DNA of 64,000 bases from an uncultured Gammaproteobacteria bacterium (GTDB taxonomy: Bacteria; Pseudomonadota; Gammaproteobacteria; Nitrosococcales; Methylophagaceae): NCBI GenBank assembly GCA_905181885.1, contig CAJIZI010000003.1, positions 248,001-312,000 of the forward strand, written 5' to 3'. Positions 10,111 to 19,396 of the stretch are shown one piece after another. Position numbers and translations under genes: made by a program. How positions within the stretch are numbered: the stretch's first letter is position 1; the number at the start of each line of letters is the position of its first letter. Under the pieces are notes generated by a model, which saw nothing but the letters and a program-made list of their open reading frames with translations, was not told the DNA's origin and searched no databases.

Positions 10111-10578
10111 TTAATACCGAATTGCCAGAATAACGTAATTTTTTCTACCATTTTGTACTTGAATGGTAATCTCATCCGTGACCTGTTTTGACAATAAAGC
10201 TATAGCAAGTGGTGAGTCTAGACTAATATTACCTTTTTGCTGATCAATTTCATCAGGACCGACTATTCGGTATTCAACATCTCCACCTTGCTCTGTTCTA
10301 AGCTTTACCCAAGCAGCAAAAAAAACTGTATCTATATCATCCGGTGACTCAGATATGACTCTTAAGTCTGGCATTCTCTTTTGCAAATAACGTATGCGAC
10401 GATCTATCTCTCGTAACTCTTTTTTTCTATATATATATTCGGCATTCTCTGATCTATCACCTTCAGCTGCTGCTGCCGATAAAGCTTTTACAACTTCCCT
10501 CCTTCTTTTCCATCGCGCCTCTAGTTCTTGATTTAGGCAGGTCATGCCCTGAGTAGTAATGTACGGAGAAGAGCTCAT
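10111..10578 (-). CDS. greB: Transcription elongation factor GreB
   Basis: Binds the RNA polymerase secondary channel and stimulates cleavage of backtracked transcripts. The 155-residue protein has the N-terminal antiparallel coiled coil (residues 10-80) with the acidic tip GDRSENAEY, and the FKBP-like C-terminal domain. The RWKRRREVVKALSAAAAEGD helix and the motif SENAEYIYRKKELREID favour GreB over GreA. It stands alone and divergently from the B12 locus. Confidence 0.93.
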   Translation of the reverse strand: MSSSPYITTQGMTCLNQELEARWKRRREVVKALSAAAAEGDRSENAEYIYRKKELREIDRRIRYLQKRMPDLRVISESPDDIDTVFFAAWVKLRTEQGGDVEYRIVGPDEIDQQKGNISLDSPLAIALLSKQVTDEITIQVQNGRKNYVILAIRY

Positions 10579-10840
10579 AAAAAAAAGGCACCTCTATATT
10601 TTGTCACGCTAATATTAAATAACATTATATTTACCAGCTAAGTATATGATTAATAGAAATTAAGTTGTTTTAAGAATTTATTTGTTATTGGTGCCCTGCA
10701 GCTGTAGTTTGCTATGAAAAAGGAGTTAAATCTAACATATTTTGCTTTATCTAAAGTAAATAATCATCATTTAATATAGCGGTAATTGCTAGGCACTTCT
10801 AACAATATTTATTAACGTTATTCATACCTATCTCTATCCA

Positions 10841-10869
10841 TTGACATCCTCCTCAATACCTATTAATCT
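10841..10869 (+). promoter_or_regulatory. Predicted sigma-70 promoter of the B12 riboswitch transcript
   Basis: A perfect -35 TTGACA (10841-10846) is followed after 17 bases by a poor -10 TAATCT (10864-10869). The start of transcription would fall near 10876, just ahead of the riboswitch aptamer. Position, not match quality, is the main support. The preceding 260 bases to greB hold no gene that I can see. Confidence 0.45.
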
Positions 10870-10880
10870 CCTCGTCTCTA

Positions 10881-11075
10881 GGTGCTTTCATATATAGTAT
10901 TTTGAAAGATAATCGGGAAGTTGGTGAAAAATCCAACACTGCCCCCGCAACGGTAATTGAGTTAAACATCTGATAAGCCACTGTGTTTTTTGACATGGGA
11001 AGGCCATTTGTTTTTAGCCTCATTAGTCCGGAGACCGGCCTAGTTCGAGGGACCCTATTGCGGTGGGCAATACTA
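10881..11075 (+). promoter_or_regulatory. Cobalamin (adenosylcobalamin-class) riboswitch
   Basis: The aptamer core is clear: GGGAAG near 10915, GGTGAAAAATCCAACACTGC (10923-10942), CCCGCAACGG, GCCACTG near 10977, GGGAAGGC near 10997, and the B12 box AGTCCGGAGACCGGCC (11025-11040). CCGCAA in the L5 loop (10945-10950) is complementary to TTGCGG (11058-11063) in a small downstream hairpin, which is the L5-L13 kissing interaction by which these riboswitches mask expression when ligand is bound. It lies 100 bases before btuB and should repress btuB, and probably cobO, when B12 is plentiful. The leader also holds a GTCATT/AATGAC hairpin at 11121-11134 just before the ribosome site. Confidence 0.95.
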
Positions 11076-11175
11076 TGAATTGAAGACACTAATTTTCATA
11101 GAGTTATCTGCTAATATTCGGTCATTTTAATGACTTGACCCGGGAGGATGTCGAGTATTATTTAAGGCAGGATTT

Positions 11176-13224
11176 ATGTTACCAAAATTTAATTTTTTAC
11201 CCCTTGCGGCTCTTCTTTCTTTTACTCCTCAAGCCATCGCTAATGATAGCTATGATCTAGACTCCCTAGTTGTTACGGCCAGTCGACTCGGTGATTTTTC
11301 AACATTACCAAACAGTATTAGCGTTATCACGGCAGACGATATTAAACGCAGTCCTGCCAATACGCTACCAGAACTCCTCTCTGAGCATGTGGGAGTGTCA
11401 ACTAATAGTCTCTACGGCCATGGTAGTAGAGCTTCAGTTGGGTTGAGAACCTTTGGTGAAACGGCCACTCAAAATACTTTGATCCTACTTGATGGGCGTC
11501 GTTTAAATGATATTGATCTTTCCTCTGTAAATTATGCAGCAATTAGTATAGACAATATTAAACGAATTGAAATTACGCGAGGCAGTGGCGGCATTCTTTA
11601 TGGAGACGGTGCAACGACTGGAACAATCAATATCATTACCAAGGACCCACGTGAATCTGAAAACTACGCTCTAATTAGTCAAACTTTTGGCTCTTTTGAT
11701 TACAGGGAAACTAATGCTTTTTTTAGTCATTCGAGTGAGGGATTTTCCATCACAGGTAATATCAATGGTCGTGAAGATGCTGGTTATCGTGATAATAATA
11801 ACTTCCATCAAGATACAGGCCAGTTCGATTTAAGAGTACCTTTTGGTGGTGCGGCTGAGTTCTATATCAAAGCTGGCGCCTTCGTTCAAGACACAGAGCT
11901 GCCTGGTGAGCGTGTTGTTAACCCTGCTAACAACGTTAATGAGTTATCTTCAGATAGAACGGGCACAACGAACCCAAATGATTGGACTGATGAATACACA
12001 GAATTCACTACAATTGGTTTAAGTACTCGTTTAAATCAGAACGATAGCTTAATTATTGATGCTGGTTATCGTCGTAAGCGTCAACGTTCAATGTTTTTTG
12101 ACTATGACGGCTACAATGGTGATGCCTACACAGAAACAGCATTACAAACACTATCTTTAACGCCCCACCTAACTTTGGATAGAGCATTTTGGGATCGCAC
12201 TGTTAGCATGGTGATTGGAGCAGATTTTTATCTCTATCAATATGACTCTTCACGTTCAAATTTCAAGCGAAATATCAATCAGCAATCTCATAAGCTAGCT
12301 GCTGATCAAAAAAGCTTTGCTCTTTATAGCCAAGCAACTATTGGACTAACAGATAAGGCTAACTTAACTGCAGGAATACGAAATCAGAAAACACAGATCC
12401 AAGCACGTGATGATTATGATCCTACAGCACCTGGCTCTACATATGGTTCACAAGCTGCAGATTTCAATGAGTCAGATCGTAAGACAGGTTTTGAGCTAGG
12501 TTTACAATATACTTTTACCGATGAACTAAGTGCATACGGTCGCTTTGCTCGTGGTACTCGTTTTGGCACTATTGATGAGCTCTTTGAGTTAAACTCAAGC
12601 TTTCAACAGGTTTTTTCTCAGCTCAAGCCACAAGTTTCTGATGATATAGAATTTGGTGCTAGTTATAAAAGTAGACACTTAGAAACAAGCATTTCTTTAT
12701 TTCATCAGACTATTGAAAATGAAATACACTTCGATGCAATTACATTTCAAAATGTTAACCTAGAAAATACCCAACATGACGGTGTTGAGTTAACACTAAC
12801 TATAGATCCATACGCAGACCTCTCTATAAATGCTAATTACACTTACCTTAAAGCAGAGTTTACCGAAGGTAATAATAAAGCCAATGACATTCCACTAATT
12901 CCAACTAATTCAGCGAATATTACTGTACTTGCATCACTCCCTGCTAACTTTAAAAGCTCAATTAGTTTTAATTATGTTGGTAGCACATTGCTAGCCAACG
13001 ATCTCAACAATAGTTTTGATAAAAAAATACCCTCATATAAAACTGTTGATTTTAAATTATCTAAACAAATAGGTAATATTGCTTTAGCTTTACAAATTAA
13101 CAATTTGTTTAACGAGCAGTATTTTAACTATGCTATAGGAAGCACTTTCACGGCTGGTCTTTTCAATGCTTACCCTCTTCCAGAAAGAACATCATATCTA
13201 ACAGCCTCATACAAATTTAACTAG
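11176..13224 (+). CDS. btuB: TonB-dependent vitamin B12 outer membrane receptor
   Basis: Outer membrane beta-barrel that imports cobalamin using energy from TonB. The 682-residue precursor has a signal peptide (about residues 1-22, ending AIAND), a TonB box (DSLVVTASR), a plug domain (about 35-150, with IKRIEITRGSGGILYGDGAT) and a barrel ending in YLTASYKFN, one residue past the usual terminal aromatic. The ribosome site AAGGCAGGA precedes the ATG. The cobalamin riboswitch in its leader and the cobO gene 80 bases downstream make B12 the likely substrate. No btuCDF transporter is in the window. Confidence 0.92.
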   Translation: MLPKFNFLPLAALLSFTPQAIANDSYDLDSLVVTASRLGDFSTLPNSISVITADDIKRSPANTLPELLSEHVGVSTNSLYGHGSRASVGLRTFGETATQNTLILLDGRRLNDIDLSSVNYAAISIDNIKRIEITRGSGGILYGDGATTGTINIITKDPRESENYALISQTFGSFDYRETNAFFSHSSEGFSITGNINGREDAGYRDNNNFHQDTGQFDLRVPFGGAAEFYIKAGAFVQDTELPGERVVNPANNVNELSSDRTGTTNPNDWTDEYTEFTTIGLSTRLNQNDSLIIDAGYRRKRQRSMFFDYDGYNGDAYTETALQTLSLTPHLTLDRAFWDRTVSMVIGADFYLYQYDSSRSNFKRNINQQSHKLAADQKSFALYSQATIGLTDKANLTAGIRNQKTQIQARDDYDPTAPGSTYGSQAADFNESDRKTGFELGLQYTFTDELSAYGRFARGTRFGTIDELFELNSSFQQVFSQLKPQVSDDIEFGASYKSRHLETSISLFHQTIENEIHFDAITFQNVNLENTQHDGVELTLTIDPYADLSINANYTYLKAEFTEGNNKANDIPLIPTNSANITVLASLPANFKSSISFNYVGSTLLANDLNNSFDKKIPSYKTVDFKLSKQIGNIALALQINNLFNEQYFNYAIGSTFTAGLFNAYPLPERTSYLTASYKFN

Positions 13225-13304
13225 ACAATATAGACACTCCCGAACTCAGTAGTACCTATATTTCCTTTATTGCCCTACTCCTTAATGTAAAACGGAGCAT
13301 AAAC

Positions 13305-13910
13305 ATGATTGATAAACAGTCACAACGACACAAAAAGAGAATGGAACGACAAAAAGCTATTGTCGATGAGCAAGTGCAAAAAGCAGATGACGACAAAGGT
13401 TTATTGCTCGTTATTACAGGTAATGGTAAAGGCAAAAGTTCATCCGGCTTTGGCATGGTCGCACGTTCATTAGGTCACAATATGAAAGTTGGAGTTGTTC
13501 AGTTTATTAAAGGTGCTTTTAGTACCGGAGAAGAGACTTTTTTTAGGCGATTTCCTAATGATGTTGAATATCACGTCATGGGGGATGGCTTTACTTGGGA
13601 TACACAGAATTTAGAACAAGATATTGCATCAGCAGAAGCAGGTTGGGCTGTATGTAAAAAGTTACTTCAAGACCCAACAGTTCATGTCATTTTACTAGAC
13701 GAGCTTAATATTGTTTTAAAAATGAATTATTTGAATACTGAAATGGTATTAAAAGATATTGCAAGCCGTCCTCCTATGCAACATGTCATAGTAACGGGAC
13801 GAGGGGCACCCGATGCTGTGTTGGATGCTGCTGATACTGTAAGTAGAATTGATGATGTGAAGCATGCATTTCGGGCAGGCATAAAGGCACAGAAAGGCAT
13901 AGAGCTCTAA
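13305..13910 (+). CDS. cobO: Cob(I)yrinic acid a,c-diamide adenosyltransferase
   Basis: CobA/CobO/BtuR family enzyme that adenosylates the cobalt of corrinoids to make the coenzyme form. It is 201 residues, with the P-loop GNGKGKSSSGFG near residue 45 and the conserved VVQFIKGAFSTGEE and LDELNIVLKMNY stretches. The N-terminal 40 residues are charged and helical, as in the E. coli protein. It follows btuB by 80 bases on the same strand, so it is likely co-transcribed under the riboswitch. With no corrin-ring synthesis genes nearby it serves salvage (inference). The symbols btuR and cobA are equivalents. Confidence 0.95.
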   Translation: MIDKQSQRHKKRMERQKAIVDEQVQKADDDKGLLLVITGNGKGKSSSGFGMVARSLGHNMKVGVVQFIKGAFSTGEETFFRRFPNDVEYHVMGDGFTWDTQNLEQDIASAEAGWAVCKKLLQDPTVHVILLDELNIVLKMNYLNTEMVLKDIASRPPMQHVIVTGRGAPDAVLDAADTVSRIDDVKHAFRAGIKAQKGIEL

Positions 13911-14248
13911 TCTTTTTTATCTTAACGGAACTTTTTTAAATAGCTATAAAGTTACTAACAATTTCTGTGGATAAGTCTGTGGTTAACTCAACTGTCACTC
14001 GTCAAACTATTTGTATATAGGCGTTCAGCATACATTGTTCACAATTTGAACAATCATGATAAGCTCAATATAATCAATAGGTTAGCAATGTCTTTTATTT
14101 ATCAATAGCTTAGCTATGTTTTGTTAAGGCTAAATAATTATCTGCTTTTTAACTTGAATAACTTTTAAATTGTCAATAGTTATTTTATGATTACTCATCT
14201 GTACATAATCGATAGTGACTACTATTTATCGTAAAAACTTACCTTCTT
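13911..14248 (+). other. Non-coding gap between convergent genes with DnaA-box-like sites and repeats
   Basis: No gene is visible in these 338 bases, which separate the 3' ends of cobO and clpA and so need no promoter. They contain TGTGGATAA (13966-13974, a perfect DnaA box on the minus strand) and TGTGGTTAA (13978-13986, one mismatch) 12 bases apart; a palindrome ATTGTTCA-5-TGAACAAT (14034-14054); two imperfect 19-base direct repeats beginning ATCAATAG (14073-14091 and 14101-14119, 17 of 19 identical, 28-base period), a further TCAATAG at 14173-14179, and a very AT-rich tail. The function is unknown. Confidence 0.5.
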
Positions 14249-16498
14249 TTAGACAGATTCTGTCTCATTTTCAAAGTCGATGATTAATTCACTATCCACC
14301 AGTGTAATTCGAGCATGGCCACCCTTACTTAATTTGCCAAAAAGTAACTCATCTGCCAAGGGTCTTTTTATTTTTTCTTGGACTAGTCTAGCCATTGGTC
14401 TTGCTCCCATACTCTGGTCATATCCGTTTTCAGCAAGCCATTCCCTAGCCTCATCTTCAACTTCTAAGGTTACGTTCTTTTCATGTAATAACATTTCAAG
14501 TTCAAGCACTGCTTTATCTGCAACACGTAAAATAGCAGCTTTAGCTAGAGATTTAAATTGAATAATACCATCCAAACGGTTGCGGAATTCAGGAGTAAAT
14601 GCACGTTTAATAACTTCCATTCCATCAGCTTGATGATTCTGCTCAGTAAACCCCATTGAAGCACGGCCCATTTCATGCGCACCGGCATTACTAGTCATTA
14701 CCAGCACAACGTGTCTAAAATCTGCTTTTCGACCATTGTTGTCGGTTAAAGTACCGTGATCCATAACTTGTAACAATAAATTGAAAACATCTGGATGAGC
14801 TTTTTCAATTTCATCTAGTAATAGGACAGCGTGAGGCTGTTTACTAACCGCTTCTGTTAGTAGTCCACCTTGATCATAGCCTACATAACCAGGAGGAGCA
14901 CCAATCAACCTGGAGACCGTATGACTTTCCATATACTCAGACATATCAAATCGTATAAGCTCAACACCCAAATTATGTGCTAATTGCCGCGTAACTTCAG
15001 TTTTACCCACACCAGTTGGGCCTGTAAATAAAAATGCACCTGTAGGACGCTCAGGGTGCCCTAGACCAGATCTGCCCATTTTGATAGCCGAGGACAAAGT
15101 TGCTATGGCTTCATCTTGTCCAAAGATGACATGTTTAAGATTCTTTTCAAGGTTTCTCAGTGTATCTTTATCTGTGTCATTAACTGTTTTGGCTGGTATC
15201 CGGGCAATCTTTGCTACTATTGCCTGTATATCATTCACCCCAATCATCTTCTTACGTTTAGACTTAGGTAAAATACGCTGAGCAGCCCCAACTTCATCTA
15301 AAACATCTATAGCTTTATCGGGTAAAAAACGATCATTAATGTAGCGATCTGATAATTCTGCTGCCTGCTCTATTGCCGCAATGGTGTACCTTACGTCGTG
15401 ATGTTCTTCAAGCCCTACTTTCAGCCCTTTCAAAATCTTTTTCGTTTCTTCAACAGATGGCTCAGATACATCAATTTTTTGAAAACGTCGCGTTAACGCG
15501 TGGTCATGTTCAAAAATACCTCGGTATTCTTGGTACGTCGTTGAGCCAATACATTTCAATTCACCTGTAGCTAATAGTGGTTTTAGCAAGTTAGCAGCAT
15601 CCATTGCTGAATTGCCTGCAGAACCAGCACCAATTAAAGTGTGAATTTCATCTATGAAAAGTATTGCACCACTTTTCTCTTTAATTTCTCGTAAAAGTGC
15701 TTTTAAACGTTTTTCGAAGTCACCACGATACTTAGTCCCTGCTACCAGTGCTCCCATATCAAGTGAGTAAATCACGGCATCACTTAATATATCGGGTACC
15801 TCATTAAGCACTATACGTCTGGCAAGGCCCTCTGCTAATGCTGTTTTGCCAACTCCTGCTTCTCCTACAAATAAGGGGTTATTTTTTCGTCGTCGACATA
15901 AAATCTGTAATGTTCTCTCAACTTCGTACTCACGGCCAATTAAGGGATCGATCTTGCCTGCAATTGCTAATGTATTAAGATTTGTTGCGTATAACGATAG
16001 TGGATTGTTACTTTCGTTATCGCCCTCACCCTGCTCAATATCGATGTCGGCTTGTAAATTTAATGGCCCTTCGTCTGTACTTTGGCTAATTGCATTCACA
16101 ACATCAAGACGTTTTACATCTTGCTTTTGTAACAAATAAACGGCTTGGGCTTGTTGTTCAGAAAAAATGGAAACTAAAACATTGGCACCTGTAACTTCAA
16201 CGCCAGCTGATGACTGAACATGCATCACTGCGCGTTGTAATACTCTTTGAAAAGCTAGCGTTGGCTGTGTCTCACGCTCACTATCCTCAGCAAGTATAGG
16301 TAAGTTATCACTTAAAAAACCAGTCAACTCTTCTTGCAATATTGTGATATCAACATCACAAGCTTTTAAAACAGTAAGGGCTTGGCTATTTTCGAGAAGT
16401 GCAAATAGTAAATGCTCTATTGTAAGAAATTCATGGCCAGCTTTTCTGGCATGACTAAATGCCTGACTGAGTGTTTGTTCTAACTCTTTACTTAGCAT
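14249..16498 (-). CDS. clpA: ATP-dependent Clp protease ATP-binding subunit ClpA
   Basis: AAA+ unfoldase that feeds substrates, including N-end-rule proteins delivered by ClpS, to ClpP. It has 749 residues, with the Clp N-domain repeats (about 1-145), the first AAA module with Walker A GEAGVGKT (about 210), and the second with GPTGVGKT (about 490) and LLLDEIEKAHPDVFN. The IGAPPGYVGYDQGG loop and the absence of a long middle coiled-coil domain separate it from ClpB. It lies directly downstream of clpS (34-base gap), the classical pairing. Confidence 0.97.
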   Translation of the reverse strand: MLSKELEQTLSQAFSHARKAGHEFLTIEHLLFALLENSQALTVLKACDVDITILQEELTGFLSDNLPILAEDSERETQPTLAFQRVLQRAVMHVQSSAGVEVTGANVLVSIFSEQQAQAVYLLQKQDVKRLDVVNAISQSTDEGPLNLQADIDIEQGEGDNESNNPLSLYATNLNTLAIAGKIDPLIGREYEVERTLQILCRRRKNNPLFVGEAGVGKTALAEGLARRIVLNEVPDILSDAVIYSLDMGALVAGTKYRGDFEKRLKALLREIKEKSGAILFIDEIHTLIGAGSAGNSAMDAANLLKPLLATGELKCIGSTTYQEYRGIFEHDHALTRRFQKIDVSEPSVEETKKILKGLKVGLEEHHDVRYTIAAIEQAAELSDRYINDRFLPDKAIDVLDEVGAAQRILPKSKRKKMIGVNDIQAIVAKIARIPAKTVNDTDKDTLRNLEKNLKHVIFGQDEAIATLSSAIKMGRSGLGHPERPTGAFLFTGPTGVGKTEVTRQLAHNLGVELIRFDMSEYMESHTVSRLIGAPPGYVGYDQGGLLTEAVSKQPHAVLLLDEIEKAHPDVFNLLLQVMDHGTLTDNNGRKADFRHVVLVMTSNAGAHEMGRASMGFTEQNHQADGMEVIKRAFTPEFRNRLDGIIQFKSLAKAAILRVADKAVLELEMLLHEKNVTLEVEDEAREWLAENGYDQSMGARPMARLVQEKIKRPLADELLFGKLSKGGHARITLVDSELIIDFENETESV

Positions 16499-16532
16499 GT
16501 TTTATCTCTCTATCTAACTTAACAACTGACGT

Positions 16533-16859
16533 TTATTCTTCTTCCATTGTGCATTGGAGCGGATGGCCATGCTGTTGAGCGTAGCTATTAGCTTGTTCTA
16601 CTTTGGCCTCTGCGATCTCAAATGTATAAACACCGCATTGTGCAAGCCCTTCGGTATGTACTTGAAGCATTGTACGAGTAGCACTCTCATGTTCCATTCT
16701 AAATAAGCCTTCTAGCACTTTGATTACAAAATCCATTGGCGTGTAGTCATCATTGAGCATCAATACTTGATACTTTGGCGGTTGTTTTAAGTCTGGCTTT
16801 ACTGGTGAGACGGTTAAACCGTTATCACTCTGCCAATCGTTGTCTTGCTCATCGCTCAT
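16533..16859 (-). CDS. clpS: ATP-dependent Clp protease adaptor ClpS
   Basis: Small adaptor that recognises N-terminal bulky residues and delivers proteins to ClpA. The 108 residues show the core YQVLMLNDDYTPMDFVIKVL (about 31-50) and the later GVYTFEIAEAKVEQ. The disordered acidic N-terminus is normal for the family. Its gene lies between grxD (5-base gap) and clpA, all on the minus strand, so the three probably form one transcript. Confidence 0.96.
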   Translation of the reverse strand: MSDEQDNDWQSDNGLTVSPVKPDLKQPPKYQVLMLNDDYTPMDFVIKVLEGLFRMEHESATRTMLQVHTEGLAQCGVYTFEIAEAKVEQANSYAQQHGHPLQCTMEEE

Positions 16860-16864
16860 ATCTT

Positions 16865-17179
16865 TTACTTACCTACTTGTTCAACCATTTTTTTCAATTC
16901 GCCATTCTCATAAAGCTCCATAACGATATCGCAACCGCCAACTAACTCACTAGCTATATAAAGTTGAGGAAAGGTCGGCCAATCAGCATAACGATGTAAA
17001 TTTTCGCGCACCTCTGGCTCAGCCAATACATTAATAAACGAGAACTCTACACCACACTCTGTAAGCGCTGCTGACGAACGACTTGAAAAGCCACATTGTG
17101 GAAAATCAGGCGTACCTTTCATAAACAAAATGATATCGTTAGTCTCAATAGCCTGCTTAATTCGTTCCATTACATCCAT
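16865..17179 (-). CDS. grxD: Monothiol glutaredoxin (Grx4/GrxD type)
   Basis: CGFS-type glutaredoxin that carries [2Fe-2S] clusters with glutathione and takes part in iron-sulfur trafficking. The 104 residues contain KGTPDFPQCGFSSR (active cysteine about residue 28), the TFPQLYI motif with cis-proline, and GGCDIVMEL. It sits just upstream of clpS with 5 bases between. The window also encodes IscA and ApbC, other Fe-S carriers. Confidence 0.96.
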   Translation of the reverse strand: MDVMERIKQAIETNDIILFMKGTPDFPQCGFSSRSSAALTECGVEFSFINVLAEPEVRENLHRYADWPTFPQLYIASELVGGCDIVMELYENGELKKMVEQVGK

Positions 17180-17267
17180 CGTACGACCTCTATTAAAATA
17201 ATTAGTTAATCCCGTTAAAATATATGGGGACTATGTTGTTAATTTCAAGCTTATGCTAGTTAAAAAA

Positions 17268-18101
17268 CTACTGCAACATTCCTAAGACACCTTCTAAGCC
17301 ACAATAATTTAAAACTACATCGGCTTCTGACTGAACTTTAGCTTTTGCATGGTAGGCAATACTCAAACCAGCCTCTTTCATCATAGACAAGTCGTTGGCT
17401 CCATCGCCCATTGCGACAACTTGTAAAGTACTTATTCCTAATTTTTCACACTGTGTGATTAGAAAGTCTGCTTTTGCTTGTTCCCCACAAATTGCACCTG
17501 AAACTTCACCTGTTAATTTGCCATTTTTTTCTGTTAAAACATTAGCCATTGTATAATCTAGACCTAATTGCTCTTTCAATCGTTCCGTAAAAAACGTGAA
17601 GCCTCCTGAAACTAATGCTGTCTTTATTCCTTTTTCTTTTAATCCCTTTAGCATGCTTTCGGCTCCGGGATTAAGTTTAAGCCTTTCCTCAAATACTCGC
17701 TCTAATACCGATGTATCTAGCCCTTTAAGTAAGGCAACACGCTGGCGTAATGACGTTTCAAAATTGATATCTCCACGCATAGCGGCATCAGTAATAGCTG
17801 AAACCTCTGGTTTAGCATTAATAAAGTCTGCTATTTCATCAACACACTCAATACTGATTAAGGTCGAGTCCATATCTGTGACCAGTAACCTCACTTCCTT
17901 AGGCTCAAACTGTTCTGGAATAATATTGATGTCAAAATCATATCGCTGACGTAAATTAGACAATTGATCTGGCAACATATTTTGAGGAAAAGTAATCTTG
18001 ATGCAGCCAATATAGGGCTCTAATATTCCATTTAACTTGTCACTTATTTCTAGTGCCATCGAATTTGTTAAATTTTTGCCTTGTAATACTAATATTGCCA
18101 T
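17268..18101 (-). CDS. serB: Phosphoserine phosphatase
   Basis: HAD-superfamily hydrolase for the last step of L-serine synthesis. It has 277 residues. The HAD motif I DMDSTLISIECVDEIAD (about residue 75) carries the nucleophile and acid aspartates; motif II is VSGGFTFF (about 165) and motif III/IV is VAMGDGANDLSMMKEAG (about 230-246). The first 70 residues form the variable N-terminal domain. It follows ppa on the same strand, but a strong hairpin at 18125-18158 lies between them, so it may be separately expressed or attenuated. Confidence 0.96.
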   Translation of the reverse strand: MAILVLQGKNLTNSMALEISDKLNGILEPYIGCIKITFPQNMLPDQLSNLRQRYDFDINIIPEQFEPKEVRLLVTDMDSTLISIECVDEIADFINAKPEVSAITDAAMRGDINFETSLRQRVALLKGLDTSVLERVFEERLKLNPGAESMLKGLKEKGIKTALVSGGFTFFTERLKEQLGLDYTMANVLTEKNGKLTGEVSGAICGEQAKADFLITQCEKLGISTLQVVAMGDGANDLSMMKEAGLSIAYHAKAKVQSEADVVLNYCGLEGVLGMLQ

Positions 18102-18124
18102 TATCTGCCCTATTTAAATACAAC

Positions 18125-18158
18125 TTCGGCGAGACTGATTAATAACCAGCTCGCCGAA
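18125..18158 (-). terminator. Strong hairpin after ppa, likely terminator or attenuator
   Basis: TTCGGCGAG (18125-18133) and CTCGCCGAA (18150-18158) are perfect 9-base complements around a 16-base loop, 32 bases past the ppa stop. The inner loop can add a few pairs. On the minus strand it is followed by GTTGTATTT rather than a clean T run, so termination may be partial. Confidence 0.55.
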
Positions 18159-18189
18159 ATGAAATACTACCTTCAAATACCGTCAGGCA

Positions 18190-18729
18190 CTAGAAGTTCG
18201 GCTTAACGGGGGCCTCATTGAAACGAGTAACACTTGCTATGATCTCAGCTTTTGCCTCATCTATACCCACCCAACCCTCTACTTTGACCCATTTATTTTC
18301 TTCTAAATCTTTGTAATGCTCAAAAAAATGAGCAAGTTGTGCTAGTAGTCGGGGTGAGATATCTGTCACATCATGCACATCCTCGTACATTGAATCATGT
18401 GGTACCGCAATAATTTTAGCATCCTCACCCGACTCATCTGTCATTTTTAACATACCTACTGGACGACATTGCACAACAGAACCGCTTATTAAAGAATAAG
18501 GACTCATGACCAAAACATCCACAGGATCACCATCGTCTGATAGTGTATGGGGAACATAGCCATAATTGCAGGGATAAAACATTGCTGTGTTCATAAAGCG
18601 ATCCACAAATAACGCACCTGTCTCCTTATCAACTTCGTACTTTACTGGGTCTGAATGAGAAGGAATTTCAATAATAACGTTAATATCTTCAGGCAAATTT
18701 TTGCCTGAACCCACACGGTCAAGATTCAT
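18190..18729 (-). CDS. ppa: Soluble inorganic pyrophosphatase (family I)
   Basis: Cytoplasmic magnesium-dependent enzyme that hydrolyses pyrophosphate and pulls biosynthetic reactions forward. It is 179 residues long, with the family signature [10 protein letters not shown] (about 65-75), the upstream [16 protein letters not shown] stretch and the NYGYVPHT loop. A second, membrane-bound pyrophosphatase (hppA) begins about 0.8 kb away on the other strand. Confidence 0.97.
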   Translation of the reverse strand: MNLDRVGSGKNLPEDINVIIEIPSHSDPVKYEVDKETGALFVDRFMNTAMFYPCNYGYVPHTLSDDGDPVDVLVMSPYSLISGSVVQCRPVGMLKMTDESGEDAKIIAVPHDSMYEDVHDVTDISPRLLAQLAHFFEHYKDLEENKWVKVEGWVGIDEAKAEIIASVTRFNEAPVKPNF

Positions 18730-18820
18730 ATTAGGTAAAGCTCCAAAATTGGTATGTGATTAAACTTACTAATTATATAAGAATTTGGCTAGCTATTATA
18801 CTTAAGTCAACAATAGTTTC

Positions 18821-18988
18821 TTATTCGAGAACGACCATATCAAAATCCTCTTTACCAACCGAGCAATCGGGACAAAGCCAATCATCAGGAACATCACTCC
18901 AAAGAGTACCCGGGGCAATACCCTCCTCTGGCAACCCTTTTTCCTCATCATAGATAAAGCCACACACTGTACAAATCCACTTTTTCAT
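18821..18988 (-). CDS. rubA: Rubredoxin
   Basis: A 55-residue one-iron electron carrier. The sequence shows both knuckles, CTVCGFIYD (C6, C9) and CPDCSVGKEDF (C39, C42), around the typical GIAPGTLWSDVPDDWLCP core. Start ATG 18986-18988, stop TAA 18821-18823. Its redox partner is not in the window. It is a single gene; the 400 bases upstream (18989-19396) hold no other gene that I can see and must contain its promoter. Confidence 0.95.
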   Translation of the reverse strand: MKKWICTVCGFIYDEEKGLPEEGIAPGTLWSDVPDDWLCPDCSVGKEDFDMVVLE

Positions 18989-19396
18989 TTTTAAATTCCT
19001 GCTAATCGAAGAGTAGTGATACTGACACTGATATCAGCACTAAAGAAAATAATCACTCTAATAATTTTATCCGTAAGTATTTAGCACCTTTCACTCCTAA
19101 TGGTACAAAACAATACTGGTACTAAGCCCTAAAAGTGCTTTCCATTGAATAAACCTGTTTACCATTCATCAGTTACCGCTTGGTGTTCACCAAAAATAAG
19201 GAATCCTAACACACCAGATTTTGCAATGAAGAGCGCAAGCTGCAAAGATCCCTATCGATCACTGAATGTTTTGTCTTACTAACAATAAATATGACACAGT
19301 CATTATACCTCCCATACCCACGAGCAAAGCTACACTCCCAAAAACACTCCTGACCGCTCATTAATCCACTATTCTAACCTTAAACTGATGTGTAAC

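Noticed and set aside
14073-14119. The ATCAATAG-led repeats as a CRISPR array
   Set aside because: Only two imperfect 19-base copies (plus a 7-base match) with a 9-base gap; no spacers and no cas genes.
15081-16139. Several + strand open frames opposite clpA
   Set aside because: All are mirror frames of a well-conserved gene with no start signals.
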